Positions 53,957 through 63,474 of a stretch of DNA of 64,000 nt are shown here, piece after piece. Positions within the stretch are counted from its first letter, which is position 1. Each line of letters opens with the position of its first letter. This DNA is from Asterias amurensis. Taxonomy: Eukaryota; Echinodermata; Asteroidea; Forcipulatida; Asteriidae. Made by a program: the position numbers and the translations under genes. The stretch covers positions 5,823,501 through 5,887,500 of the forward strand of contig NC_092665.1 of the NCBI RefSeq assembly GCF_032118995.1, written 5' to 3'. Below the pieces are notes generated by a model that ran no database searches, was not told the DNA's origin, and saw nothing but the letters and a program-made list of their open reading frames with translations.

Positions 53957-54335
53957 CTTAAAGCCATTATACACTTTCGGTAAACAGTATTGTCCAAGTC
54001 CCACACTTCGTGTATCACAACTTATATATAAAATAACAATCCTGTGGAAATTTAGCCTCAATCGGACATCGGAGTCGGGAGAAAATAACGGGAAAACCCA
54101 CTCCTGTTTTCGCGCGTTTCGCCGTGTCATGACATGTGTTTATAACAACTCCGTAATTCTCGTTAACGAGAATTTATATTGTTTTACCGTTTTCTCAAAA
54201 AGTAAAGCATTTCATGGACTAATATTTCAAGAGAAGTCTTTCACCATTACCTTCTGTAAACCCTGTAAATTATTTGTAAATCTGTGAACTTTTTTTTTTT
54301 TTTTTTCTGTACCGAAAGGGTCCAATGGCTTTAAG
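53957..54335. repeat. MITE distantly like MITE-A
   Basis: Ends CTTAAAGCCATTATACACTT and complement of GGGTCCAATGGCTTTAAG. Interior order (CACTTCGTGTATCAC, CCTGTGGAAATTTAGCCTCA, CGGGAGAAAATAACGGGAAA) echoes MITE-A. Inserted in the C1q pseudogene. Confidence 0.75.
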
Positions 54336-54517
54336 AAGAACGGTAACACCATTGTTTCAGGGGGTATACAGGCTGCATGTAATCATCAAGTGAGCAACAG
54401 TGCAGTGATTCCCCTGCACTATGGAGATCAAGTTCACTTAGCTGTAGACGGTCAAGTATATAGTAACTCTGACCATTACAGTCTTTTACAGGAGTCCTGT
54501 TGTACCAAATCTAAATC

Positions 54518-56419
54518 AAGCATAACTCGCACGGAAACGTTTTAATGTCTTAGACAACGTTTAATGTGTTTCAATATAGAATAACCAATAGTTAGTTGTG
54601 TTTAGATGGGGCAGTTTGTTTAGATGAATATAATAAATTAACAGTTATTATGCATGTATAATGACAATTAGTTTGATAGCAGACGTTATATTTTAAAGCG
54701 TGATTTTATAAACGTGTTTATTGTGACGAAAACTTGTTTAAAAACTGTAATGTTACGTTAGCAGTGCTGTAAGTATCAGTTTTCCTTCTTTTTGAGTTGA
54801 TCACATTTTCGGGAAAATTTAATACGTCTTCCTTCCAAGGTTGATTTCCAAGGGCGCATTATTAAGTACTTGATGACGACTCTAAATCTTTTTGTTTTTC
54901 CCCCAAAAAAGTAAAAAAAAAAATGAATTACAAGAAAAAATATCAGGACAGTTTAACAAATACTAAAGAAAAACAACAGCAGGTCACCTTCCTTGATACA
55001 GACTGAGACTGCAAAGACATAATTCATGATGGCCGCCTGTTTCGCCGGCCATTTTGAATTCCCACAATGTTAAATTGGTGAATAGAGCTGTACCCTGTTT
55101 AAGCCACAAAAACAAAACAAAAACTGGTAACAGTATTCTTCTGTTGATATATTTGTGTATGAACAATGCTTATTATGTTAAACTTTTGATAACTTGTGAT
55201 CAAAAGGATACAGCGTTGTCAAGTAACCGGAAGACATTTCTTTTGTGCCGTATTTTTCCCGAACACGTGTCGATATGGTGAAGTGTACAACTCTTCCTCG
55301 TAGTTTTGCGTTTGTTTGTTTTTACAGGAGAGAGCTTTTTTTTAATGCAGATGAAACATTGGGTATTCGTTTTGAACTATCTCTGTATAAAACATTTGAT
55401 GATGTCACAATAACATGTCAAAGACGGGAAGGTACATTTCTGTACAGCGATTGGTTTACCTGTCAAAACGGCATGAAACCAATCTTGCTGTAAGAAGGTT
55501 ACCAACAAAAATACACCATTTTATTGTAAACTTGGACAATATAATTTTCCTCTTTGATTGTGACTTAATCTTTCGGAATACGAGCTGTTTAGTATACATA
55601 CACCACACACGTGGACACATAGCATGCGGGTGGCCGAAAGTAAGCTTTCCATATCTGTGTTTTGATTGGTCGACTGAGGTTACCTCAGACAAATCAAAAC
55701 AAACCCAGATACGGTAGCATTTGGTCACTGCATTTATCCAATGATACCATTGTATCCAATGCCGGTCTTCTGCGTTACTTTCAACATTGAGAGGGGTAGG
55801 GACGAGGGAGACAATGTTTATTGTCAGTGGGAAATGGACAGAGAATGATTTTATATAACTTAAGAATGGGTGGCCCGAGCATTTCGGCCGGGGTTGTAGG
55901 GCCCGTTGTCGGAGGAACACAACTCGCCTTATTTGACTGGCGACCGAACATATTGTTTTATTTTTGCTTCAAAACAAACTGCAAACAAACGAAATGACCT
56001 GGCCCCTCTTGCCTTTCCCAGGCTGGTAATGGCCGCAGTTAACGAAGAGCCGGAGTGCTATTGGTTTTCCTCGGAGATTCTAGTATCAATACGGTCTGAA
56101 GCAGATTGAATCAAGAGAGGGTGCTTTCAGAATTAAGAAACGACCATGGTCACCGCTCACTGTAAAAGGATGAAACTATCTCCAAGGGACAGAAATCTCA
56201 TGCCACTACAAGGGCCACGCGCAAATCTCCAGGACTAGGCGCCCGGATGGGTTGCCGGTGTCTCAGTGAAATCAGTACTGCCGGAGATTCTTTCCCCTGT
56301 TTGAGACACTAACATGGGCTGAGTGAGGGTGATTTAACAGAGGGCGCTATCACAAGTAGTTTGTAACAAGTTTGCCGTGTAAGGCGGGCAGGGAATTTTG
56401 GGAGAACAGAATCTCCTGA
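54518..56419. other. 3' flank of the C1q pseudogene
   Basis: 54,518-55,590 matches the C1q 3' flanks, then jumps at about 55,590 to sequence like 26,190-27,778. The intervening 3.5 kb found in unit 1 (including MITE-A) is missing. No gene. Confidence 0.55.
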
Positions 56420-56717
56420 CACACTTGCCCAAAATGGGGACAGAATCACTGGAGACAGATTTCCATTAAAAACACCGGCCCAAGGCGGAATCCTGCCGTA
56501 CGTGTTAAACAATCAAAATGACTTCAATCTCAACCAAAAGTTGTAAATAGTAAATACATTTTGTTCGCAATGTGTTCATTTGATTTTTTTTTTTTTTTTT
56601 TTTTTTGCTCCATTAACCATTCTTGTTTCCCAAAAAGCATTTGTGCGTTTCGGTGGTAGTAGACTCTGAGAATCAAAGGATACAATTGAAAATCAGTTTA
56701 AAATTACCCTTTAAGGG
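56420..56717. repeat. Repeat C
   Basis: Fourth occurrence; includes a poly-T tract at 56,587-56,606. Confidence 0.65.
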
Positions 56718-57047
56718 CAAAGGCAGGACACATTAGGATACTTTCAAGCACTAGTGAGTCTTTCCACTTGGTGTTTCTCAACATATTCTTAAATTAACAA
56801 ACCCGTGAACATTAATTTGAGCTCAATTGGTCGTCGAAGTTGCGAGAGGATAATGGGAAGACACCCCTTGTCGCACAAGTTGTGTGCTTTCAGATGCCTT
56901 GAATTTGAGACCTCAACAATTCCAGAAAGTACTTCTTCTCAAAAACTAGTTTTCTTCAGAGAGAGCCGTTACTCACAATGTTTTATACTATTAACATCTC
57001 TCCATTGCTCATTACCAAGTAAGGTTTTTATGCTTTCAATTATTTGT
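56718..57047 (+). repeat. MITE-B copy, right end missing
   Basis: Orthologue of 28,065-28,402. Confidence 0.75.
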
Positions 57048-57515
57048 TGAATTTTGAAAGGTATTAGAAAATGCTTCAAAACAACAGAATTTAGCCATCA
57101 ACTTATGGTTTGGTGTAACGTACCCCAGAAAAGGTGTCTTCAAATTAAAATCCTCAGTTTGTTGAAAAAAAGTTGTTAAAGCTTGACTTGAGTAGTATAA
57201 TAAAACGTTCGTGTAAAAAGCAATACACAACTGGCCTTGTGTTGTTTGATGTGCTTGCAAATTAGTCTGTTCTGACAAAATACATTAATATTGACAATGT
57301 ATTTTCTTTTAATTTGACCTCGTTTGAGGTAACAATTTAATTTAAATTTAATAAATGTCTGTTCAATGATAAAAAGCGAAACTGCCGTTGGAGTTTCGAG
57401 CCAAGGGGGCAATGATGTGTCATAGAAACAATTAGGTGAATATTTTTGCTCGAATAAGATGAAAATGTTATGTTTATTTAAACAAAACTAAACTTCGGTG
57501 TGCTAGTGTAGTCAA
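57048..57515. other. Spacer shared with 28,403-28,870
   Basis: Ends exactly where the LINE tail begins. Confidence 0.6.
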
Positions 57516-57781
57516 CATTCATTCATTCAAACTGATATTTATTTCCATACTTCATGAAAACAGAGTACAAACAATGTTTTTAAGGAATAACCAATAAACA
57601 AAGCTATTTAATGAGGGTGAGAAAAAATAAATACATAGAGTATGGGGGCATCATCTGGAAGCCGAGGCTTATGTAGGGATGCCTGGGGACAGACAATAAA
57701 CGGGGACAAGAACGAACGGACTGACAAAACGAACAAAGACAGACATGATGAAGACAACAATGATGAGAACACTAATTGCAC

Positions 57782-57865
57782 AATAATAATAACAATGATA
57801 ATAATAATAATAATACTACCAATAATAACAATAAGAATAAGAAATCGAGAAATAATAAAAAAGCG
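57782..57865. repeat. AAT/AAC microsatellite in LINE 3' UTR
   Basis: Runs of AATAATAAT with AAC and AAG variants inside the 3' UTR of the LINE. Confidence 0.75.
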
Positions 57866-57911
57866 TTTGCTGACGACTTAGGCAAAAGTAAAATGAGAGC
57901 GAGAAGGCAAA

Positions 57912-60893
57912 CTATGTCAAATACTGGGAGAGGAGAGCTCTTTTATAGGCGCGTTTAAATCGACCCACAGATGATTGTGATCTAATCGACTGGCTTAAAC
58001 CATTCCAAAGACGCGGCCCAAAGAAACGAAGTGTTTTTAAGTGGAATGATGAGCGGGTGAATGGCACATAAAGGTGTGATTTGTTATGTGTTCTGGTAGA
58101 GTACCCATGAGTGTCACGGACAAAGGTAAAGAATGAACGAAAGGAGGTGGGTAAAAGGTTGTGGGTGAATTTGTACATGAAGATACCCGTATGAAGTTTA
58201 TTAATGTCTGCAAGTGCTAGTGAGTGTAACTGTGCGAAAAGAGGTGCGGTGTGCTCTCGGGGATGCGATAAGGTGCATATCCTGATGGCCCTTTTTTGAG
58301 TGGTTAATAATGAATGGAGTTTGTTTTTAGAAACTTGTGCCCAGATGATATTACAATAGTTAAGATATGGAAGAATGAGGGTATTATAAAGTAATACCAA
58401 AGATTTGGGAGGAAGAAAAGCACGAAGTCTAGACATAACACCAGTGTTGCGGGAAATGGTTTTAGTAATGGAAGAGATGTGTTCAGACCAGGAGAGTTGA
58501 TCATCAATAATGACACCTAGAAAATTAGTGGAGTGAACTTGAAGGATAGGATTATTGTCGATACGAAGAATAGGAATATCTTCTGAGAGATGAGAGGATT
58601 TACTGAAGAGCATGAACTTAGTTTTGTGTTCATTGAGGGAAAGTTTGTTGGCTTTAAACCAGGAAGAGACTTTAAGAAGTTCGGCATTCATAATATTTAA
58701 GGATTTAGCCGGATTGGAGTCAGAGAAAGCAATAGTTGTGTCATCTGCAAAGAGCGTAAAAGACAGAAGGGAAGAAGAAGAATGCAGATCATTAATATAG
58801 AGTAGAAAGAGGAGTGGGCCAAGAATAGAACCCTGTGGAACGCCATGATGAATTTCTTGCCAAGGAGAGTTGTGATTTTTAAAAGAAGTGAACTGTTGTC
58901 TATTGACAAGATACGAAGAAAGCCATTTGAGAGCAACACCTCTTATGCCGTAGAAATTAAGTTTGTCAAGGAGAATGGAGTGATCAATGGTGTCAAATGC
59001 TTTCGAAAGATCAACAAAGACACCGACAGTGCTCAATTTATTATTTAGAGCAGTGGACACTTTATCAACAAATTGAATAAGCGCCATGTCTGTAGAGTGT
59101 TTAGCTCGAAACCCGTACTGAGAGTCAGAAAGAAGATGGAAGCGAGAAAAAAAAGTATTGAGTCTGTTGTAGAAAAGTCTCTCAAGAATTTTAGAAAAGC
59201 AAGGAAGAATGGAGATAGGTCTGTAATTGCTGATGTTATGTTTATCACCGTTTTTAAAGACGGGAATGACTTTAGCAACCTTCAGATTAGAAGGAAAGGA
59301 ACCAGTAGTAAAAGTAAGGTTGAATATGTAAGCAAGAGGGCGAGATATAAAGGAAATGACAGATTTAATCACAGAAGAATTTATGCCATCGAATCCGCAG
59401 CTGGAGCTGCCTTTTAAATCATTGCTTATTTTAATGACTTCAAGAAAGTTAGTAGGAGTCAGAAAAAAAGAAAAGCTGTTCGGGTTATGAAGAAAGTCTG
59501 TATAGTGTGAATTAGTACTGGGGATGTTATTAGCCAATGAAGCACCAATGTTAGAGAAATGTGTGTTAAACGAGTTAGCGATTTCAGGAGGGTCTCGAAG
59601 AGTTTCTTCGCTGTTGGTGAATTCACAAGGGAGGTCAGCCCTTTTATTTTTGCCCAGAATGCTGTTAATTTCACGCCAGATATTTTTTAAGCTTGTTTTG
59701 TTGTGATCCAGCTTCTGGGCAAAGTAATTCTTTTTAGCAGCACGAATGACTGAGGTGAGACGATTACGGTAATCCTTATACAGACGCTCGTTAGCAGCAC
59801 TTGGATTACGTAAGAAACGCCGGTACAACCTGTTTTTGTGATCAGCAGAGTTGGCAATAGAGTGATTAATCCAAGGCTGATTTCTCACAGAACGACCCCT
59901 AGATTTTACTGAAAAGGGGAAATGAAGATTGTAAAGAGAGTTAAAGGTAGAAAGAAAAGCATTGTAGGCAGAATCGGCTTGGTCCGCCGCATAGACTTCG
60001 CCCCAGTTCAGATTGACAATGTCTGCAGTGAAAGAACGGATTGTAGTTGCATTAATGTCCCTTGTGACATAGGTATTTCGAGCAGAGGCTGAGTTGTCAA
60101 GACAAAAGGGAGTCACCTGAAAAAGTGGTAGGTGATCGGTGATATCCGAATAAAGGATCCCTGCAGACATATCTTGATCATTGTTAGTAAGGATGTTGTC
60201 TATTAGAGTGGCACTGTGAGGGGTGATACGGGTCGGTTTGTCAAACAAAGGGCGGAAGCCATAAGCGTAAAAGGTATTCACAAAATCATCTGTAGGTCGA
60301 TGGTTAGAGCAATTAAGCAAATTTAGATTGAAGTCTCCCATGATGTAACAAAGCTTGTTTTCGTTGGTGACAGTATTGAGACAAGAATCAAACGACCTGA
60401 TAAAGTTATCCGGGGAAGCCCCAGGAGCCCTGTAGACATTACCGACAATCAAATTAACAGCGTGGACTCGTTCAATTTCTATGAAGACACATTCAAAATC
60501 TTCACAAGATGACATGAGGTCCTCACGAACGTGGAAATTGAGCGAGTTTTTCACAAACATGGCAGCTCCTCCCCCTGTTTTATCAGAACGAGAGGAATGA
60601 ATGAGTTGGTAATTTTTCATGTGGACATATTGAGGAGGAGCTTCTTTAAACCATGTTTCTGAAAAGCCGTAGATAGAAAAAGAATGATTGAGTGAGAGCA
60701 CAAAGTCATGAATATCGTAAAAATGTCTACAGAGGCTCCTGGAGTTCATATAAAAAATTGAGAAATTATCAGGGGTAGAAACATTTAGATTACAAAAATC
60801 ATTGCGATCAAAGTAAGAACAGGTATTGTAGCTAGCATCATCAGCAACAAATGAGTTATCAGTGGTTAAATTAGCAAACATAAATGCAAACAA
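57912..60893 (-). CDS. LINE ORF2: endonuclease-reverse transcriptase, 993 aa
   Basis: An uninterrupted frame. The endonuclease spans about residues 43-260, with catalytic-type motifs SETW (78-81), GDFNLN (186-191) and SDITDHLP (249-256). Reverse transcriptase covers about 500-800, with NYRPISILP, GFRAKHST, FVDLSKAFDT, HGVPQGSILGPLLF and the active-site FADD at 715-718. The C-terminal part includes YLNYCNIIWA, GPRLWNGLSQ and FKRAYKRALL, as in CR1/Jockey-group elements; no RNase H or zinc knuckle is seen. The protein nicks target DNA and copies LINE RNA onto it. The initiator Met is uncertain because the first 40 residues are not conserved. Intactness suggests recent activity. Confidence 0.92.
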   Translation of the reverse strand: MFAFMFANLTTDNSFVADDASYNTCSYFDRNDFCNLNVSTPDNFSIFYMNSRSLCRHFYDIHDFVLSLNHSFSIYGFSETWFKEAPPQYVHMKNYQLIHSSRSDKTGGGAAMFVKNSLNFHVREDLMSSCEDFECVFIEIERVHAVNLIVGNVYRAPGASPDNFIRSFDSCLNTVTNENKLCYIMGDFNLNLLNCSNHRPTDDFVNTFYAYGFRPLFDKPTRITPHSATLIDNILTNNDQDMSAGILYSDITDHLPLFQVTPFCLDNSASARNTYVTRDINATTIRSFTADIVNLNWGEVYAADQADSAYNAFLSTFNSLYNLHFPFSVKSRGRSVRNQPWINHSIANSADHKNRLYRRFLRNPSAANERLYKDYRNRLTSVIRAAKKNYFAQKLDHNKTSLKNIWREINSILGKNKRADLPCEFTNSEETLRDPPEIANSFNTHFSNIGASLANNIPSTNSHYTDFLHNPNSFSFFLTPTNFLEVIKISNDLKGSSSCGFDGINSSVIKSVISFISRPLAYIFNLTFTTGSFPSNLKVAKVIPVFKNGDKHNISNYRPISILPCFSKILERLFYNRLNTFFSRFHLLSDSQYGFRAKHSTDMALIQFVDKVSTALNNKLSTVGVFVDLSKAFDTIDHSILLDKLNFYGIRGVALKWLSSYLVNRQQFTSFKNHNSPWQEIHHGVPQGSILGPLLFLLYINDLHSSSSLLSFTLFADDTTIAFSDSNPAKSLNIMNAELLKVSSWFKANKLSLNEHKTKFMLFSKSSHLSEDIPILRIDNNPILQVHSTNFLGVIIDDQLSWSEHISSITKTISRNTGVMSRLRAFLPPKSLVLLYNTLILPYLNYCNIIWAQVSKNKLHSLLTTQKRAIRICTLSHPREHTAPLFAQLHSLALADINKLHTGIFMYKFTHNLLPTSFRSFFTFVRDTHGYSTRTHNKSHLYVPFTRSSFHLKTLRFFGPRLWNGLSQSIRSQSSVGRFKRAYKRALLSQYLT

Positions 60894-61506
60894 ATATAAA
60901 CAGAAACAACAGAAAACTTAGTCACAAATGAAGTACGATCAAAGGAGATGGAGTATCAATGAACGTACATCAAATTACATGGAGCACAGAAAGAAAGAAA
61001 GAAAAAAATGAACAAATATAAATTATCATAATTACAGGGAAACACACAAGTAAATTCATTCAATAAGACATTATTTCATGAATCCACACATATGTCTCCC
61101 TCCAACCATAAGAACCCATATAAAAAAAAATAGAATATATAAGAAATGAAGACAATTAACTAAATAAATAACTATAATTATAAAGCTCAAAATAAAATAA
61201 AATAAAAAGCAGAAATGAAATCGAGCAAATGCAAGCAAGAAAAGCAAAACATATACATATTAAATCACACTCAAATAAATGAGTACAATACTGGCAATGG
61301 AACCTCAAACAAACAACTGAGTTTAAGCAAAACTGTCCAATGGAGAACCAAATGAAGGTGATAATTACTAGCAACATGGAGGTAGCAAGCACAGTGTTAT
61401 CCGGTAGGTGAAGACAGCAAAGAAATGGAATGTTGATGAAGGTGTAATGAGATGGAAGCGTGATGAAAATAGTCTGGCGTTGCTACTGGTGCGGGCAGGG
61501 GGAGTA
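60894..61506. other. Spacer between the two LINE ORFs
   Basis: A-rich on the plus strand (T-rich in the sense of the element), no open frame of note. Confidence 0.6.
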
Positions 61507-62250
61507 TCAAACTCGGTAGAATGCAGCGAGACCCCCTGTGTTGTTCCGCCACTTGCCAGCAACAAACCTGTACTTGTGTCCTTCCTTGTAGGCCTTGGAC
61601 ACCTCCAAACTCCAACGGCGTTTCTCTTGCAGATCTTGCCGGGTCAGATCCTCGGTGCAAAAGTAGGGGGTGTCGGCCAAGACCTGTCGCTGTTGACGAA
61701 GAATGGTAACTTTGTCCTGGTAACAGTTAAGTTTAAACAAGAGATGTTGTGGACGACCCGGTGTTTTGGGGCCATCCCGATGGGCTCTTTCAAGCTTGAC
61801 GTCATGGAGGCCAAACTTGTCCTTGAGCATCTGCTTGCAGATGTCCAGGCAGTCTTCATCCTTGTTTTGAGGGAAACCAATCACTCGGATGTTGCTCCGA
61901 CGGCTAAACCGCTCCAACTTGTTAAGTTTTTCAGCATGTTCAGCTAACTGTGTTTCAGCTTGAGCCCACTTGGTAGCCATTTTCTCAAGCTCGTTGATCT
62001 TTACTTCAAGTTCATCCACGCGTTTAGTTTGGTACTCAATGGCTGTATTGAAGCTTGCCTCAATGGTGTCGATGCGCCTATTAAGGTCGATTTGTCCCCG
62101 ACGGATCTCTTGCAGGGCACCCCGGACAAACTGCTGGAAGTCCCCATGGGGTTCCAGGGGCTCAGTGGAGGGGCCCGACTGGGGTGACAAAATGGGTGTC
62201 TCCCGATCCGGTGATGTAGACTTTGGCGATTTTCTTCGTCCACCAGGCAT
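61507..62250 (-). CDS. LINE ORF1: L1-type RNA-binding protein, 247 aa
   Basis: An intact frame starting MPGGRRKSPKS. A basic, proline- and serine-rich N-terminus leads into a heptad-like coiled coil at about 45-120 (RRIDTIEASFN, VDELEVKINELEKMA). The RRM follows (RRSNIRVIGFPQ, LERAHRDGPKTPGRPQHLL) and then a basic C-terminal domain (LTRQDLQEKRRWSLEVSKAY, GKWRNNTG). This is the layout of L1 ORF1p, which trimerises through the coil and coats the element RNA. It pairs here with a CR1/Jockey-like ORF2, an uncommon combination. Same orientation, 613 bp upstream of ORF2. Confidence 0.9.
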   Translation of the reverse strand: MPGGRRKSPKSTSPDRETPILSPQSGPSTEPLEPHGDFQQFVRGALQEIRRGQIDLNRRIDTIEASFNTAIEYQTKRVDELEVKINELEKMATKWAQAETQLAEHAEKLNKLERFSRRSNIRVIGFPQNKDEDCLDICKQMLKDKFGLHDVKLERAHRDGPKTPGRPQHLLFKLNCYQDKVTILRQQRQVLADTPYFCTEDLTRQDLQEKRRWSLEVSKAYKEGHKYRFVAGKWRNNTGGLAAFYRV

Positions 62251-62406
62251 TATTGGTTCTGGATGTAGGCTCAGGCTGTTCGATGATGATATTTAACAAG
62301 ATTGGATGGGTTCAGCAGGTCGGAAGGTAGGATTTTGAGCTTAAAACATGAAATTTCTGAGAGCTCAATGTAAGTGCGTCCACACGTTATCGCATCATAT
62401 TTAAAT

Positions 62407-62699
62407 CCTTAAATTAACAAACCCGTGAACATTAATTTTAGCTCAATTGGTCGTCAAAATTGCGAGAGAATAATGGGAAAATCACCCCCGTCGCACAAGT
62501 TGTGTGCTTTCAGATGCCTTCAGTTTGAGACCTTAACAACTCGAGAAAATACTTCTTTCTCAAAAACTAGGTTTCTTCAGAGAGAGCCGTTTCTAACAAT
62601 GTTTTATACTATTAACATCTCTCCATTGCTCACTGCCAAGTAAGTCTTTATGCTAGCAATTCTGTTGAGTAATTACCTATGGTGTCCTGTGCCTTTAAT
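62407..62699 (+). repeat. MITE-B copy, left end missing
   Basis: Begins CCTTAAATTAACAAACCCG inside the element and runs to its right end (CTATGGTGTCCTGTGCCTTT). It borders the 5' end of the LINE. Confidence 0.8.
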
Positions 62700-63034
62700 G
62701 TTGCTCTGTTGGTGGCGCACTCTACTATAAATACATTGTCATTGCATTTCCATTTCGGAAAAAAACACACTGAGTTAGTGTTAGTAAACATATACTTCAA
62801 AAGAGTGGAAGCACGAAAGAGATCCATCTGAACAGTATATATTGCGTACACAGTTCTTTCTTTGATAATAAACTTGCACTTTAACTCACAATCATCAGGG
62901 AAATACATCAATTGAGCGGAAATAGAGGGAAAACGGCCAGGAACTTCAGGAAGCAATCACACAGTGCAACCCAGTAGGGCGGATATACATGTAAAAACAC
63001 CATACCAATAAAGCGTGTACAAATTGATCTCCAT
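62700..63034 (+). promoter_or_regulatory. Distal upstream region of a further C1q gene
   Basis: Homologous to 14,595-14,935 and 40,943-41,281. Confidence 0.45.
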
Positions 63035-63300
63035 TGGTAACATACACCCTCATTCGAACCAATGGTAGAGTAAGTCACTGGTCACTGCTTTCAATCAGTG
63101 ACTTTAAACACATACATGTAATGTAGAGTTTTACACCATTGGTATCCGTTCAACATACAGTCTCATTCAAACCAATGGTAGAGTAAGTCACTGCCATAAA
63201 TCAGTGACTTTAACACGGTATTGATCCACTATTGTAACATACAGCCTCGTCCAAACCAATGGTAGAGTAAGTGACTGCAATCAATCACTGACTTGAACAC
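63035..63300 (+). promoter_or_regulatory. CCAAT + inverted AAGTCACTG array, three units
   Basis: Units at about 63,057, 63,172 and 63,256. The first has a duplicated GTCACTGGTCACTG and the third a switched GTGACTGC...CACTGACTT, so this array is shorter and more worn than the other two. Confidence 0.55.
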
Positions 63301-63378
63301 GTATCTATGATTGGCTGCTCATCGATTGTCAATCAAACCCGAAGTAGACTGACGAGCACTTCAATGGAAATACAGCAG

Positions 63379-63386
63379 TATTTAAA
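63379..63386 (+). promoter_or_regulatory. TATA-like box of the further C1q gene
   Basis: TATTTAAA in the same context as in C1q-1 and C1q-2. Confidence 0.6.
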
Positions 63387-63408
63387 CACGCTGCACCAGC
63401 AGCAGTGT

Positions 63409-63474
63409 TCATAACAACTTTGCATCAGAAGAGAGGAACTGAGAAGGTTTGGACTACAAGAACACATCATCAAG
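63409..63474 (+). other. Exon 1 (5' UTR, inferred) of a C1q gene running off the window
   Basis: Ends ACATCATCAAG before GTAAGTG, like the two other copies. Its coding exon is expected some 4-6 kb further right. Confidence 0.55.

Larger units (their letters stand above)
52933..54517 (+). pseudogene. C1q-3 pseudogene: C1q-domain remnant split by two MITEs
   Basis: 52,933-53,029 corresponds to the C1q-domain segment LNGAFTCNVP to GPYLY, and 54,336-54,517 to the segment from KNGNTIVSGG to the stop. The signal peptide, stalk and first part of the head are gone. Two mobile elements (53,030-53,947 and 53,957-54,335) separate the halves, and a base loss at ACAGTCTTTTAC breaks the final FTG motif. 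Sequence after the stop matches the 3' flanks of the other two genes. Confidence 0.9.
57516..62406 (-). mobile_element. Full-length two-ORF LINE with apparently intact ORFs
   Basis: A minus-strand non-LTR retrotransposon of about 4.8 kb. From its 5' end it has a short leader (62,251 to about 62,400), ORF1 (62,250-61,507), a 613-bp A-rich spacer, ORF2 (60,893-57,912) and a 3' UTR of about 395 bp with an AAT-rich microsatellite. The 3' tail is a short GAATGAATG repeat at 57,519-57,532, not poly(A). The left flank matches an empty site at 28,855, but the right flank is a different part of the unit, so the element sits at a rearrangement junction. Confidence 0.9.

Noticed and set aside
59073..59417. 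Plus-strand frames opposite LINE ORF2
   Set aside because: Shadows of the 993-codon minus-strand ORF; no homology recognised.
61408..61947. 179-codon plus-strand frame
   Set aside because: Antisense shadow of LINE ORF1, which has clear coiled-coil and RRM features on the minus strand.
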